Assembly: GCA_020638735.1 (NCBI GenBank) | Contig: JACKHZ010000009.1 | Span: 744,001 to 808,000, forward strand | Reading direction: 5' to 3' | Length of the DNA: 64,000 bases | Source: Planctomycetota bacterium | Lineage (GTDB): Bacteria > Planctomycetota > UBA1135 > UBA2386 | Program-made: the position numbers and the translations under genes | Shown here: piece after piece, positions 24,247 to 35,303 of the stretch | How the letters are laid out: each line of letters starts with the position of its first letter | Numbering within the stretch: position 1 is the stretch's first letter | The notes under the pieces: model-generated | Databases searched by the model: none | Seen by the model: the letters and a program-made list of their open reading frames with translations, nothing else | What the model was told of the DNA's origin: nothing

Positions 24247-27200
24247 CTATGGCAGGAGCAATCCGCGTAGAACCGAGCGCCATTGACCGTCATGCAACTC
24301 GTGGGTGTTCACCAGCAGCTGCGCCGGAGCCCCGTTGCCGGCCTGCATCCAGCAACAATCGGCGAACCAGAGCTGCAGGTCCGGTCGATCCCCAGGGACC
24401 CACTGTGCGATCCAACCGAGGCCACTGCCGTCCGCGAGCAGCACCCGCGGAGTTGCGAAGTCATGCCGCCCGCCGTGCTCCAGCACGATGGCGAAGTCCA
24501 TGACCCCATCGCCGGTGATGTCGTCGATGCGCGCGAGGCTGCGAGGCGTGACCACCAGCCGATCCTGTAGCGTGATCGGCGGTTCGTCGAGCGGCTGTCG
24601 CACGACCAGTTCGCAGCGCCCCCGGCGCATCTCGTACCGCTCGAGCCCCACGAAGCCCGACGCGCCCGGCTCGAATCGCAAGGCGACGATGCCTATGGCC
24701 GCACCATGTTGGTCTACTGCCAACCGCGCCACAGCCTGGTAGCCGAGCTCCGGCCCTTCGACCACTTGCGGCTCCGTACCGCCTACGACAATGCGCAACG
24801 ACCTGCTGTGGACCTGGCCAGCTGGCGTCTGACCGTAGTCCTGCATCAACAGCGCAGGCGTGCGGTCAGGGGCGGCCAGACCGTCGAGCAACTCCCGTCT
24901 GGCCATCGGGAAGGGACCGAATGACTGCCATACCAGTTCACCCGTATCACGATCGAGCACCTGCACCTCGCCCACCTTCTCCTCTCCATCTGGGCCCGGC
25001 GCGTGGTATCCACCAATCGCGACGCAACTCCGTCCATCGCCACGGAAGTCACCGGCGATGGCTACGTGGCTCCAAGCATCGTCACCGTAGAGCGAAGGAC
25101 GAACGGACTCGGGCCACGTTCTGAGCACCCGTCGATCGGCCACCGAGTAGAGGAACACAGATCCACTGCTCTCCGCGCCGAATCGAAAACTGGAGGGATC
25201 GCCGACGAGAAGGTCTGGTGGCGATGCGTACACGGGGCTGGGCACTGGCAACAACCACGCGCCGCAGGACCTGCCATCAGCTCTACTCACACGCTCGTGG
25301 AACTCCTCGGGCAGGATCTCGTCGCGCAACCCCAGGTCAGGCCAGGAGAATCGACGGATGACACCCGTGACGCCGTCTCGCTGCACTGCCAGCAACACCT
25401 CGGGCCCACCATCCGCAGCAACGAACGGCACTATGCGAACTAGCTCTTCGCCAACGCCGAGTAGGTGACGGACTCCACCGGCCTCTGCCAGCAACAACGA
25501 CTTGGCGGAGGGCGGAACAGCGCGGCGCGCGGTGGGCAGAGCCGCGGCATCACCCGGGTCGGCAACGATGGCAAAGCACGGAGGCTCGTCGTTCCAATGC
25601 CCACCGAAGACCTTGCCGTCACAGATACCGACGTCGATCAGATCCCGTGTCGGCCCGCGCTCCGCGTCGAGCCAGGCCCGCACGACGAGTCCGCGCGCAC
25701 CGGCGACGCTGGTGAGCGCGAGTCGCGGCTCGAGCAACGACCGGCTCACCGCTTGGCTCTGGGCCACGTCGGAGTCCTGCATCGGCCAGGCGCGCGTGTC
25801 TTCCCCGTCGAAACCCGCTTCGACCTTCAACGACTGAGCACGCAGCGCATGCCCCCGCAAGTACACCACAGCGGATCGCATCGGCTCGGGAAACGCGACG
25901 CGCAGTTCCAGTTCGTACAGACCGGCGGCTTCTGGTGTAAGGGCACACAACGCCGCCTGTAGGCCACCTCCACCGAGCACCGAGGGCTCGGCCGGCCCGA
26001 GCCACGCAGTCACACGCCCGTGCCAGGTCACACCCTCGGGCAGCGGCGAGAACACAGTGCTCCATGTCCTCCGGAAGGAACCGTCGATGTCGGCCATCAC
26101 CCTCGGCAACAGCTGCACATCAAGAGGCTGCAAGGAACTCGAAAATGTGAGTTCCTCGGTCCGCCCGCGCCCATCGATTGCGACCAACCGGTGCTCGCCC
26201 GGAGCGAGCAGCAGGCTCTCGTCGAACACGGCCGGATCCGCGATCTCGTGGCCATCGATGGTGCGACGGTCCCGGGGAACGGCAGGCGCCATCTGGTCGC
26301 GGCTGTAACCCGATGTCAGCTGGACAATCGCGCGGCCCTGGAGCTGGTCCGCGCGAAAACCCCCCTCGTCGACACTGTTGGTGAGGATCCCCACGGATTG
26401 ATCGCCTTCACCGGGCCTGACCAAGAACCTGCACGTAGTTGGGGCGAGACTGTCTCCGGCGACGGTCGCTTCGTGTTCCCCGTAGGCCAGCCAGAGGCGC
26501 TGCCCGAGCCAGTGCTTCGTGCCATCTTCCAGTTGCACGGCGCCGAGTTCTGGCGACCAGTTGCCGGCGAAGACCACATGACGACCACGTGGCCAAGCCA
26601 ACCAGACGATCACCGCGATCAGAGCCGGTGCGCCGACTGACAGTCTGGCCATCGACCGTCGGTCCCTCAAGAACCGCCGCACAGCCGCAGGCCGCCTAGC
26701 CACTACGGTGCCTTGGCCGGCGGCTGCCCGCAAATCTGCAGCCAGATCGGCGGCGCTCTGGTACCGGCAGCGCGGCCGCGGATCGAGACAACGATAGAGG
26801 ATTCCCTGCAGCTGCAGATCCAGGCGCGCGGCATGCCGACGCGCCAACAGGAACGGTCGGCTCGACTGCTCTACGACCTCGCCCAACTCGCGCCGGAGTG
26901 GCTCCCCGAGCAAACCTAGATAGAGGATCAGCCCCAACGCGTAGATGTCCGCGCGCCCATCGACGCTTCCCGGATCCCGGGCGAGCTGCTCGGGCGCCAT
27001 GTAGGCCAACGTCCCCATCGCCGCGCCGGAGACGGTGAACGACACCTTCACCTGCTGGTCACGCGCCAGACCAAAGTCGATCAAGACCGGCGACAGGTCG
27101 TCGCGGACGAGGATGTTGGCGGGCTTGACGTCGCGGTGCACGATGCCGGCCTCATGCGCCAGATGAAGCCCGTCGGCGACTGCCGCGAGCAGACGCAGTA

Positions 27201-27765
27201 GACGTCGCTGATAGCGCGGCGACCGCCGACGCTCCTGCAGGCCGCCAGAGATTCCATCCAGGAGCAAGCCGGAGGCTGGCGACGCCCAGCCCGATGCATC
27301 GAGTTCCACATCCGCGAGCAGCCGATCCAGGTCGATGCCGCTGACGCGCTCCATGACCAACACGCCAGTGCCGTCATCCAGCACGGAGTGATCGCGGTAT
27401 CGCACGATCGCAACGTGTCGAAGGCTGTCGAGCACTCTGCACTCCTGCTCGAACCGCCGCTCCAGCCCCCCGGTCACGGCCGGAACGAGCTTCACGGCAA
27501 CGTCTTCACCCTCGGCAGTCGTGCCGGCGTAGGTCACCCCCATGCCTCCCGCACCGAGGATCTGGCCGAGCGTGACATCGAGCACGACTTCCCCGGACCG
27601 ACGAAACAGCTCGGCCCTTTGGCGAGACCGGTCGCCGAGCACATCCGCAAGCGCGGCGAATGGGTCTTGTGCGCGCGGCAGCCGCTCTTCGAGCCGACTC
27701 AGCAGATCGTCCCCCGTGCTGTCCGCCACCCCGTCTCCGCGCGCGTCGTCCGGCCGGGGGTTCAC
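24247..27765 (-). CDS. Transmembrane Ser/Thr protein kinase with large outer domain
   Basis: 1172 residues. The N-terminal kinase domain (about 64-350) is complete: glycine loop LGAGGMGVTYAG (70-81), Lys 92 in VAVKL, HRDVKPAN (Asp 212), DFG (Asp 230) and APE (257-259). One transmembrane segment follows (about 377-391, GAPALIAVIVWLAW). About 780 outer residues come next, beta-rich, with several repeats near the C-terminus that recall FG-GAP/VCBS blades (IAGDFRGDGRSCVAIGG, RIDDITGDGVMDFAIVLE). The protein should sense an external signal and phosphorylate cytoplasmic targets. The GTG start overlaps the sigma-factor stop (GTGA), so both are made together. GC is clearly lower than the window average. 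Confidence 0.9.
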   Translation of the reverse strand: MNPRPDDARGDGVADSTGDDLLSRLEERLPRAQDPFAALADVLGDRSRQRAELFRRSGEVVLDVTLGQILGAGGMGVTYAGTTAEGEDVAVKLVPAVTGGLERRFEQECRVLDSLRHVAIVRYRDHSVLDDGTGVLVMERVSGIDLDRLLADVELDASGWASPASGLLLDGISGGLQERRRSPRYQRRLLRLLAAVADGLHLAHEAGIVHRDVKPANILVRDDLSPVLIDFGLARDQQVKVSFTVSGAAMGTLAYMAPEQLARDPGSVDGRADIYALGLILYLGLLGEPLRRELGEVVEQSSRPFLLARRHAARLDLQLQGILYRCLDPRPRCRYQSAADLAADLRAAAGQGTVVARRPAAVRRFLRDRRSMARLSVGAPALIAVIVWLAWPRGRHVVFAGNWSPELGAVQLEDGTKHWLGQRLWLAYGEHEATVAGDSLAPTTCRFLVRPGEGDQSVGILTNSVDEGGFRADQLQGRAIVQLTSGYSRDQMAPAVPRDRRTIDGHEIADPAVFDESLLLAPGEHRLVAIDGRGRTEELTFSSSLQPLDVQLLPRVMADIDGSFRRTWSTVFSPLPEGVTWHGRVTAWLGPAEPSVLGGGGLQAALCALTPEAAGLYELELRVAFPEPMRSAVVYLRGHALRAQSLKVEAGFDGEDTRAWPMQDSDVAQSQAVSRSLLEPRLALTSVAGARGLVVRAWLDAERGPTRDLIDVGICDGKVFGGHWNDEPPCFAIVADPGDAAALPTARRAVPPSAKSLLLAEAGGVRHLLGVGEELVRIVPFVAADGGPEVLLAVQRDGVTGVIRRFSWPDLGLRDEILPEEFHERVSRADGRSCGAWLLPVPSPVYASPPDLLVGDPSSFRFGAESSGSVFLYSVADRRVLRTWPESVRPSLYGDDAWSHVAIAGDFRGDGRSCVAIGGYHAPGPDGEEKVGEVQVLDRDTGELVWQSFGPFPMARRELLDGLAAPDRTPALLMQDYGQTPAGQVHSRSLRIVVGGTEPQVVEGPELGYQAVARLAVDQHGAAIGIVALRFEPGASGFVGLERYEMRRGRCELVVRQPLDEPPITLQDRLVVTPRSLARIDDITGDGVMDFAIVLEHGGRHDFATPRVLLADGSGLGWIAQWVPGDRPDLQLWFADCCWMQAGNGAPAQLLVNTHELHDGQWRSVLRGLLLP

Positions 27766-28352
27766 CAGCGCTCCTGCAGCATCTTCATCGCCCGCGACAT
27801 GCGCTGGCGGAGTGCGACGGGCGTGAGCCCGAGCCGCGCCGCGATCTCCGCGTTCTCGTGGCCGTTGAGTCGCAGCATCAACGGCTCCCGATAGCTCTCG
27901 GGCAACCCGGCCATCAGCTCCCGTAGGCGTCGACGATCCTCGCCGGCCATGGCGTCGACGCTCGGGGTCACCTGCTCGCCCGACATCTGATCATCGGCGA
28001 CCTCGCCAAAGAACTCGCCGGAACGCACGTTCATGCGACGCGCCTGCTGACCAACCTTCTGTTGCACGACCGCATGGGCGAAGGCCAGGAACTCCGGCCA
28101 CGTGCAGCCACGGAACCGTTCGATGTTGCGCACGAGGTGCAGCAGACCTTCCTGGGCCAGGTCTTCGGAATCGAGGCCGGCGCGCAACGAGCTGTACGGA
28201 GGTAGGTGCTTGCGGGCCATGTTCCTGATGCGCACCCAAAGCGCCAGCAGCGAGGCCGGGCCACCGCCTCCTTCGCGCCCCGCGAGTTCACGCAATTCCG
28301 ACAGCACGGATTCGAGATCGCGCCCCTCACCGGGAGTCTCGTCTTCGCTCAT
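27762..28352 (-). CDS. ECF-like RNA polymerase sigma factor paired with a kinase
   Basis: 196 residues from ATG 28352. The sigma-2 region spans about 45-108 (DSEDLAQEGLLHLVRNIERF, then FLAFAHAVVQQKVGQQARR). The sigma-4 region spans about 138-192 (LPESYREPLMLRL, then ENAEIAARLGLTPVALRQRM, a helix-turn-helix). There is no sigma-3, so it is ECF-type. In planctomycetes several ECF groups are encoded next to Ser/Thr kinases and are thought to be controlled by phosphorylation rather than by an anti-sigma factor. No anti-sigma gene is present here. The stop overlaps the kinase GTG. The divergent LamG gene is a plausible target. Confidence 0.9.
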   Translation of the reverse strand: MSEDETPGEGRDLESVLSELRELAGREGGGGPASLLALWVRIRNMARKHLPPYSSLRAGLDSEDLAQEGLLHLVRNIERFRGCTWPEFLAFAHAVVQQKVGQQARRMNVRSGEFFGEVADDQMSGEQVTPSVDAMAGEDRRRLRELMAGLPESYREPLMLRLNGHENAEIAARLGLTPVALRQRMSRAMKMLQERW

Positions 28353-28526
28353 CGATCGACCTGCTCCACGTCTTCCATGGCTCGTGATTCTGCCAACAGC
28401 CGGCGCCTCGATCACGCACCACCGCCAGAAGCTTGGCGGCATCGATTGACCAGTCGACTGACTCCCGGCGAAGGCTCGCGATCCACCTGAGGCGACAGTG
28501 GATTGGAATCCGCAGGTGCGCGCGCT

Positions 28527-28549
28527 GTGACAACAGAAGTCGGTGTCAC
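28527..28549. promoter_or_regulatory. Inverted repeat GTGACA-N11-TGTCAC
   Basis: Perfect 6-bp half-sites (28527-28532 and 28544-28549) lie between the divergent sigma-factor and LamG genes, 51 bases before the LamG start. It could be an operator for a dimeric regulator, or a weak stem. No convincing -35/-10 pair is seen next to it. Confidence 0.35.
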
Positions 28550-28587
28550 CATCGACGGCCCCAGACATTCCTCCTGGGGTAACCATG

Positions 28588-28593
28588 AAGGAG
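28588..28593 (+). promoter_or_regulatory. Ribosome binding site AAGGAG
   Basis: AAGGAG six bases before ATG 28600 fixes that start. The in-frame ATG at 28585 overlaps this site and is rejected. Confidence 0.7.
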
Positions 28594-28599
28594 AAGTCC

Positions 28600-29772
28600 A
28601 TGCAGCGAATCCCCAACATCACGCTCGGCGCCTGGATGAGCGCCGCGCTGGCCGTCGCGTCGGCCTGCCTACCTGCCCAGCAAAGCCACTACGCCGTCGC
28701 CTTGAACGGTATCGACGCCTACGGAACCGCCGCGGGCGTCGGCGACCTCGTCACCAACTCGACCTGGGAGGCTTGGGTGAAGATCCCGGCCAACCCAGTG
28801 ACTCCGGCCAGCTATCGGCCCGTGCTGTTCCGCTGGGGCATGTACTCACACGGCCTGGACATCAACGTCAGCACGGGACAGGCACAGGTGAACACGTATT
28901 CGTGCCCCGCCAGCTGCCCCGCCGGCCAATCGGCCAACGGTGTTCTTGCCGCAGACACATGGCACCACGTTGCCGAGGTCTACGGCCCCGAGGGGGGCCC
29001 CTCTTGCACCGTCTACGTCGACGGCGTGCAGGTCGCCTCGTGCGCTGCTCTTGGATGTAACCCCTACGCTGGATGGCAGACCGTGCTCGGCGCTGTGGGC
29101 TACATCGGCTACTCGTCCTTCCTGCATGCCACCGTCGACGAGGCCCGGATCTCCAGCACCCCACGCTACTCGGCCAGTTTCATCCCGCAGCGTCGCTTCG
29201 TCGCCGACGCGCAGACAGTTGGACTCTGGCACTTCGACGAAGGCAACGGAGCAATCGCGCATGACAGCAGCGGCAACGGCCGCGACTTCACGCTGTACGG
29301 CGGCTATCAGTGGGTCCAGGGCAACCTCACGCAGGATGCCGAGTGGCACATGTTCGGCAGCGGGTGCGCCGGCAGCGCTGGCACCGCGACCCTGGATGCA
29401 GTGGACGATGCGATCCCGACCCTCGGCACGACGTTCCACATGCAGCTGACGAACCTGCCCGCGACCCCAATCTCCGTGCCCTTCGTCTACCTCGGTTACT
29501 CGAATCAGTGGCCCGATGGAACGCCGCTCGCGCTTCCGATGGACGTGTACGGGATGCCTGCAGCCTGCACGCAGTACGTCGACCCGACCAACGGCTACAT
29601 CTTCGCCCTTGTCAACGGCTGGGGCACCGCCAACTGGGACGTGGTCATCCCGCCTAGCCCTCTGCTCGACGGCGCCACGGTCTACGTGCAGGGAATTGTG
29701 CTCGACTGGCAATTGACGACACCGCTACCTGCGCTCTCGACGAACGCCGGGGAGATGGTGATGAGGTTCTGA
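28600..29772 (+). CDS. Secreted LamG-domain surface protein
   Basis: 390 residues with a signal peptide (about 1-27, ending CLPAQ). Residues about 30-245 form a concanavalin-like LamG fold: ALNGIDAYGTAAG, STWEAWVKIP, TWHHVAEVYG, CTVYVDGVQV, TVDEARISSTPRYSA and VGLWHFDEGNG all appear in the order typical of the family, which binds carbohydrates or other ligands. Residues 246 onward carry the recurring module of this genome, beginning EWHMFGSGCAGSAG followed by IPTLGTTFHMQL. It is divergent from the sigma/kinase operon across 247 bases containing an inverted repeat, so co-regulation is likely. The protein is probably displayed on the cell surface or released. Confidence 0.75.
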   Translation: MQRIPNITLGAWMSAALAVASACLPAQQSHYAVALNGIDAYGTAAGVGDLVTNSTWEAWVKIPANPVTPASYRPVLFRWGMYSHGLDINVSTGQAQVNTYSCPASCPAGQSANGVLAADTWHHVAEVYGPEGGPSCTVYVDGVQVASCAALGCNPYAGWQTVLGAVGYIGYSSFLHATVDEARISSTPRYSASFIPQRRFVADAQTVGLWHFDEGNGAIAHDSSGNGRDFTLYGGYQWVQGNLTQDAEWHMFGSGCAGSAGTATLDAVDDAIPTLGTTFHMQLTNLPATPISVPFVYLGYSNQWPDGTPLALPMDVYGMPAACTQYVDPTNGYIFALVNGWGTANWDVVIPPSPLLDGATVYVQGIVLDWQLTTPLPALSTNAGEMVMRF

Positions 29773-29784
29773 GGACACTACCGC

Positions 29785-29809
29785 GTGGCAAGAAGCACAC
29801 CGTTGCCAC
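29785..29809 (+). terminator. Hairpin after the LamG gene
   Basis: gtggcaa (29785-29791) pairs perfectly with ttgccac (29803-29809) around an 11-base loop, 13 bases after the LamG stop. There is no T tract. Confidence 0.4.
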
Positions 29810-29837
29810 CCGCCCCGCGCCCCTGCACGCTTGCGGC

Positions 29838-30641
29838 ATGGCCCGCCGCCACCTGCTGCCGATCGCGCTCACCCTGACCACGCTCCTGTCCGCGCAGGAG
29901 CCCACCGCACCCGACGCCGCGCCCGACGCCACCGCGCCGCCGGCCAATGGCACCCAGCTGTGGCTGCCGCACTCGACCGGGCGGGTCACCATCGACGCCT
30001 CGTGGACGGTGCTGCGACCGGCGGACATCGAGGCCGCCACGCGGCCCTCCGACCCGAGCGCCGAGCCGGCGCACACGATCCTGCTGACGACGCTCGACGA
30101 GCTGCGCGAGCACGGCCAGCCGGCGGAGCACCTGATCCTCCAGCGCACGCCGGCGCCCGGACAACTGCAGCTGATCAACTGCTACGCGAGCGAGACCGCC
30201 GTCAAGACCGCCGACCTGCTCGACGAACGCGCGGTCGAGCAGATGCGGACCAAGCTGCTCGCAGACTTCGGCGAAGGCGCGCGCGTCGTCGACAACGCGC
30301 GCACCGAGCTGTTCGCGACCGGCGGCCTGCTGATGCGGTACGAACGCACCCGCGGCGCGATCACGTGGCGCCACGACTTCTACCTGGTGCCGGCCGAGAA
30401 GCACCTGCAGTACTTCGAGGTCGTCTCGACGGCCGACGAACCGAACGCGCAGCCGATCGTCGAGGCAGTGCTGCGCTCGTTCGACGGCGCCAAGGAAGGC
30501 GACACGCTGCAGGGCATGATCCTCGGCGGCGTGGCGGGCGCGATCGGCGGTGCCCTGGTCGCGACGTGGCTCGGTCGCCGCCGCCGCGCCGCGCTGGCGG
30601 CCGCCGGAACAGCCGCTGGACCGGGCGCGAACGCAAGCTAA
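29838..30641 (+). CDS. Exported protein with C-terminal membrane anchor, unknown function
   Basis: 267 residues, not recognised. It has a signal peptide (about 1-20, LLPIALTLTTLLSAQ), an Ala/Pro-rich linker (21-37), then a compact alpha/beta domain (about 40-225). A glycine-rich transmembrane helix (about 230-247, MILGGVAGAIGGALVATWLG) precedes an Arg run, so the C-terminus should be cytoplasmic and the domain periplasmic. The core includes LWLPHSTGRVTIDASW and ALRRS-type strands; the fold resembles small stress-related lipid or ligand carriers but I cannot name it. It ends 45 bases before tex on the same strand. Confidence 0.6.
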   Translation: MARRHLLPIALTLTTLLSAQEPTAPDAAPDATAPPANGTQLWLPHSTGRVTIDASWTVLRPADIEAATRPSDPSAEPAHTILLTTLDELREHGQPAEHLILQRTPAPGQLQLINCYASETAVKTADLLDERAVEQMRTKLLADFGEGARVVDNARTELFATGGLLMRYERTRGAITWRHDFYLVPAEKHLQYFEVVSTADEPNAQPIVEAVLRSFDGAKEGDTLQGMILGGVAGAIGGALVATWLGRRRRAALAAAGTAAGPGANAS

Positions 30642-30686
30642 CGTGTCCCGACTCGCCGGGGTCAGCCGGCGATCCAGAGGAGCCAA

Positions 30687-33158
<2,472 letters not shown>

Positions 33159-33174
33159 TCGCCGCCGCCAGACC

Positions 33175-34512
33175 TCAGTCGCCGCCGACCGAGGCGGCGA
33201 TGCGGCGGCCGGCGGCGCGCACCGCGTCGTCCGGCGCCTGCTCCACCAGGCGGGTGAAGTCGACGCCCCCGTCCAGCTCGGCGAGCACCCGATCGATGCC
33301 CGCCTGCAGCAGCGCGCGATGGCCGGCGTCCCCGTCGGGCATGCGCCGCAGCCTCGACGACAAGATCCGCTGGCGCACCATCGTCGTCGCGGCGCGGCGC
33401 GCCGACCGCACCTCGGCGTCACTCGGCGGATCGTTCGCCAGCGAACGCATCGCCACGACGAGCGCGCGTTCGAGGCCCTCGGTGTCGGCAGCCTCCGCCG
33501 CCGCGCCCTCGCCGTCGGCGGCGGACCGCGGCGCGATCGCGATGCGCACCGAGCCGTCCGCCGGCGTCTCGACCCAGGCGTGCAGGGGCCGAGGTTCCGC
33601 TGCGGCATCCGCGTCCTGCGCTCGCGGCGCGGGCGTGCGCAGTCGCTTGGCGCAGACCTCCGCGGCGAGCCGCACGGCGACCCGTTCCGCTGGCTCGGCC
33701 GGCGCGAGAACGGTTCGCACGGCCGCGACACGCTCCGCGGACGCCGCCTTGGCCGTGAGCGGTGGCAGCTCATCGGACGGCGCTGCTGCTGCTGCGCGCT
33801 GGAACACCCGCCCGGCGAGGTCGCGCACCTGCTCGGCGTCGATCCGCCCCGCGACGATCAGCACGCAGCGCTCCGGTCGGTAGTGCGCGCGCCGGAACGC
33901 GACCAGTTCGTCGAGGGTCAGGCCCGTCATGTCGGCTTCGGTGCCGGCCTTCGGCAGGCGCGCCTGCTGTTCGAGCATCCAGCGCAGGCGCGGGTTGGAT
34001 GCGAGGCTCGCCGCCACGTTGCGCACCTCGGCGACCGCGCGCGGCCGCTCCTGCGCGAGGGTGGCGTCGTCGAACCGACTCTGGTGCAGCATGTCGGCGA
34101 ACACACCGAGCGTGCGCTCGAGGTCCGTCAGGTCGGGGGCCGACGCATCCCCCGCGGCCGGCGGCGCGGGACGCAGCGAGTAGAAGTAGGTGCCGGCCCA
34201 CATCGTCTCGGCGTTGCAGTCGACGAACGGCTGGCCGAGCGGACCGCCCTTCGACAGCACCGCGAACGGGTCGTCGAGGTCCCCCGCCGGGCTGTTCAGC
34301 ACCAGGTGTTCGACGAGGTGCGCCGCGCCGTTCCAGCCGTCTGCTTCGTCGTAGACACCGGCGCGCACGCCGAGCACGACCGCGATCGAGGCGGCGTTGT
34401 CGACCGGGATCGTGACGATGCGGGGCGCGTCGACGCCGGCCTGCGGCGCGCTCTGGCAAGGCGCCGCGGAGGCGAGCGTGAGCAGCACGAAGAGCGATGC
34501 GGGTTCTCTCAT
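33175..34512 (-). CDS. Secreted M16-family (pitrilysin-like) metallopeptidase
   Basis: 445 residues from ATG 34512, which gives a signal peptide (REPASLFVLLTLASAAPCQ). The inverted zinc motif HLVEH (His 65, Glu 68, His 69) sits where M16 enzymes carry HxxEH, after VVLGVRAGVYDE. Downstream AEVRNVAAS and FRRAHYRPERCVLIVAG match the M16 N-terminal domain order, and the C-terminal part resembles the inactive partner half. The size fits a two-domain subunit such as those that pair in bacteria, but no partner gene is adjacent. It should cut peptides in the periplasm. It is convergent with tex, only 16 bases apart. The ankyrin lipoprotein gene ends downstream of a separate 78-base gap. Confidence 0.8.
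   Translation of the reverse strand: MREPASLFVLLTLASAAPCQSAPQAGVDAPRIVTIPVDNAASIAVVLGVRAGVYDEADGWNGAAHLVEHLVLNSPAGDLDDPFAVLSKGGPLGQPFVDCNAETMWAGTYFYSLRPAPPAAGDASAPDLTDLERTLGVFADMLHQSRFDDATLAQERPRAVAEVRNVAASLASNPRLRWMLEQQARLPKAGTEADMTGLTLDELVAFRRAHYRPERCVLIVAGRIDAEQVRDLAGRVFQRAAAAAPSDELPPLTAKAASAERVAAVRTVLAPAEPAERVAVRLAAEVCAKRLRTPAPRAQDADAAAEPRPLHAWVETPADGSVRIAIAPRSAADGEGAAAEAADTEGLERALVVAMRSLANDPPSDAEVRSARRAATTMVRQRILSSRLRRMPDGDAGHRALLQAGIDRVLAELDGGVDFTRLVEQAPDDAVRAAGRRIAASVGGD
33179..33200 (+). terminator. Hairpin at the tex / M16 convergence
   Basis: tcgccgcc (33179-33186), loop gaccga and ggcggcga (33193-33200) form a perfect 8-bp stem 20 bases after the tex stop. It lies inside the last codons of the convergent M16 gene, so a terminator for tex overlaps that coding sequence. 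Confidence 0.45.
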
Positions 34513-34590
34513 GACGGACTCCGTGAAGCTCCACGGCCAGGTCCGCCGGCTGTTCAGCATTTCTGGACCAGGCGCCGAGAACCGCCCCGG

Positions 34591-35253
34591 CTACTTCGCG
34601 CCGGCCTGGTCCAGCACCTTGGCCGTCTCCGCGTGCCCGCCCTCCTTCGCCGCCGCGAGCGGCGTGCGGCCGTCGCCAGACCCGCCGTCGACCTTGGCGC
34701 CGCGCTCGAGCAGGATGCGCGCGAGCTCGGTGTTGCCGCGGATCGCCGCCAGCATCAACGGCGACGAACCCTCCGCGGCGCCGGCCTCGATCGCCGCACC
34801 GGCGCCGAGCAGCTGCCGCACGACATGGCCGTTGGCGTCCGACGCCCAGCAGGCGAGCTGCAGCGCGGTGCGGCCGTTCTCTTCGGTCGCCTCGAGCGCC
34901 ACCTTCTTGCCCAGCAACCAATCGACGAGCTCGTCGCGACCGTTCTCGGCGGCGAGGTGCAGCACCGTCGCGCCGGTGCCCGGCTGCGTCGCCGCGAGAT
35001 CCGCGCCGCCAGCGAGCAGCGCCTCGATCACCGCGACGCGCCCGAGCTGCGCGGCGCCGTGCAGCGCCGTGTTGCCGCTGGCAGTCGCCGCCTTGGCCCA
35101 CTCTGGATGCGCCGCGAGGCCGGCCTGTACGTCTTCGACCTTGCCCATCGCCGCAGCGTCGACGAACGCCTGCAGGTCCGGCGGCGCCTTCGCCCCGCAA
35201 GCGACCAACACGAGCGCAGACCACACCACCAGCGAACGAGCGAGCTGCATCAT
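34591..35253 (-). CDS. Ankyrin-repeat lipoprotein
   Basis: 220 residues with a lipoprotein signal (residues 1-19, ALVLVAC, Cys 19). About six ankyrin repeats follow: TALHGAAQLGRVAVIEALLAG, TVLHLAAENGRDELVDWLLG, TALQLACWASDANGHVVRQLL, SPLMLAAIRGNTELARILLE and TPLAAAKEGGHAETAKVL are well preserved. Ankyrin stacks bind proteins; exported bacterial ones are often antitoxin-like or scaffold proteins. The second residue after the Cys is Ala, which favours outer-membrane sorting in species that use the Lol +2 rule. It lies between the HEAT and M16 genes on the same strand with gaps of 50 and 78 bases, so an operon is possible. Confidence 0.85.
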   Translation of the reverse strand: MMQLARSLVVWSALVLVACGAKAPPDLQAFVDAAAMGKVEDVQAGLAAHPEWAKAATASGNTALHGAAQLGRVAVIEALLAGGADLAATQPGTGATVLHLAAENGRDELVDWLLGKKVALEATEENGRTALQLACWASDANGHVVRQLLGAGAAIEAGAAEGSSPLMLAAIRGNTELARILLERGAKVDGGSGDGRTPLAAAKEGGHAETAKVLDQAGAK

Positions 35254-35303
35254 CAGGAGGCTAGCGAACCCGGCCCCGACTCCCAGCCCCGTTCGTCACG
35301 TCA

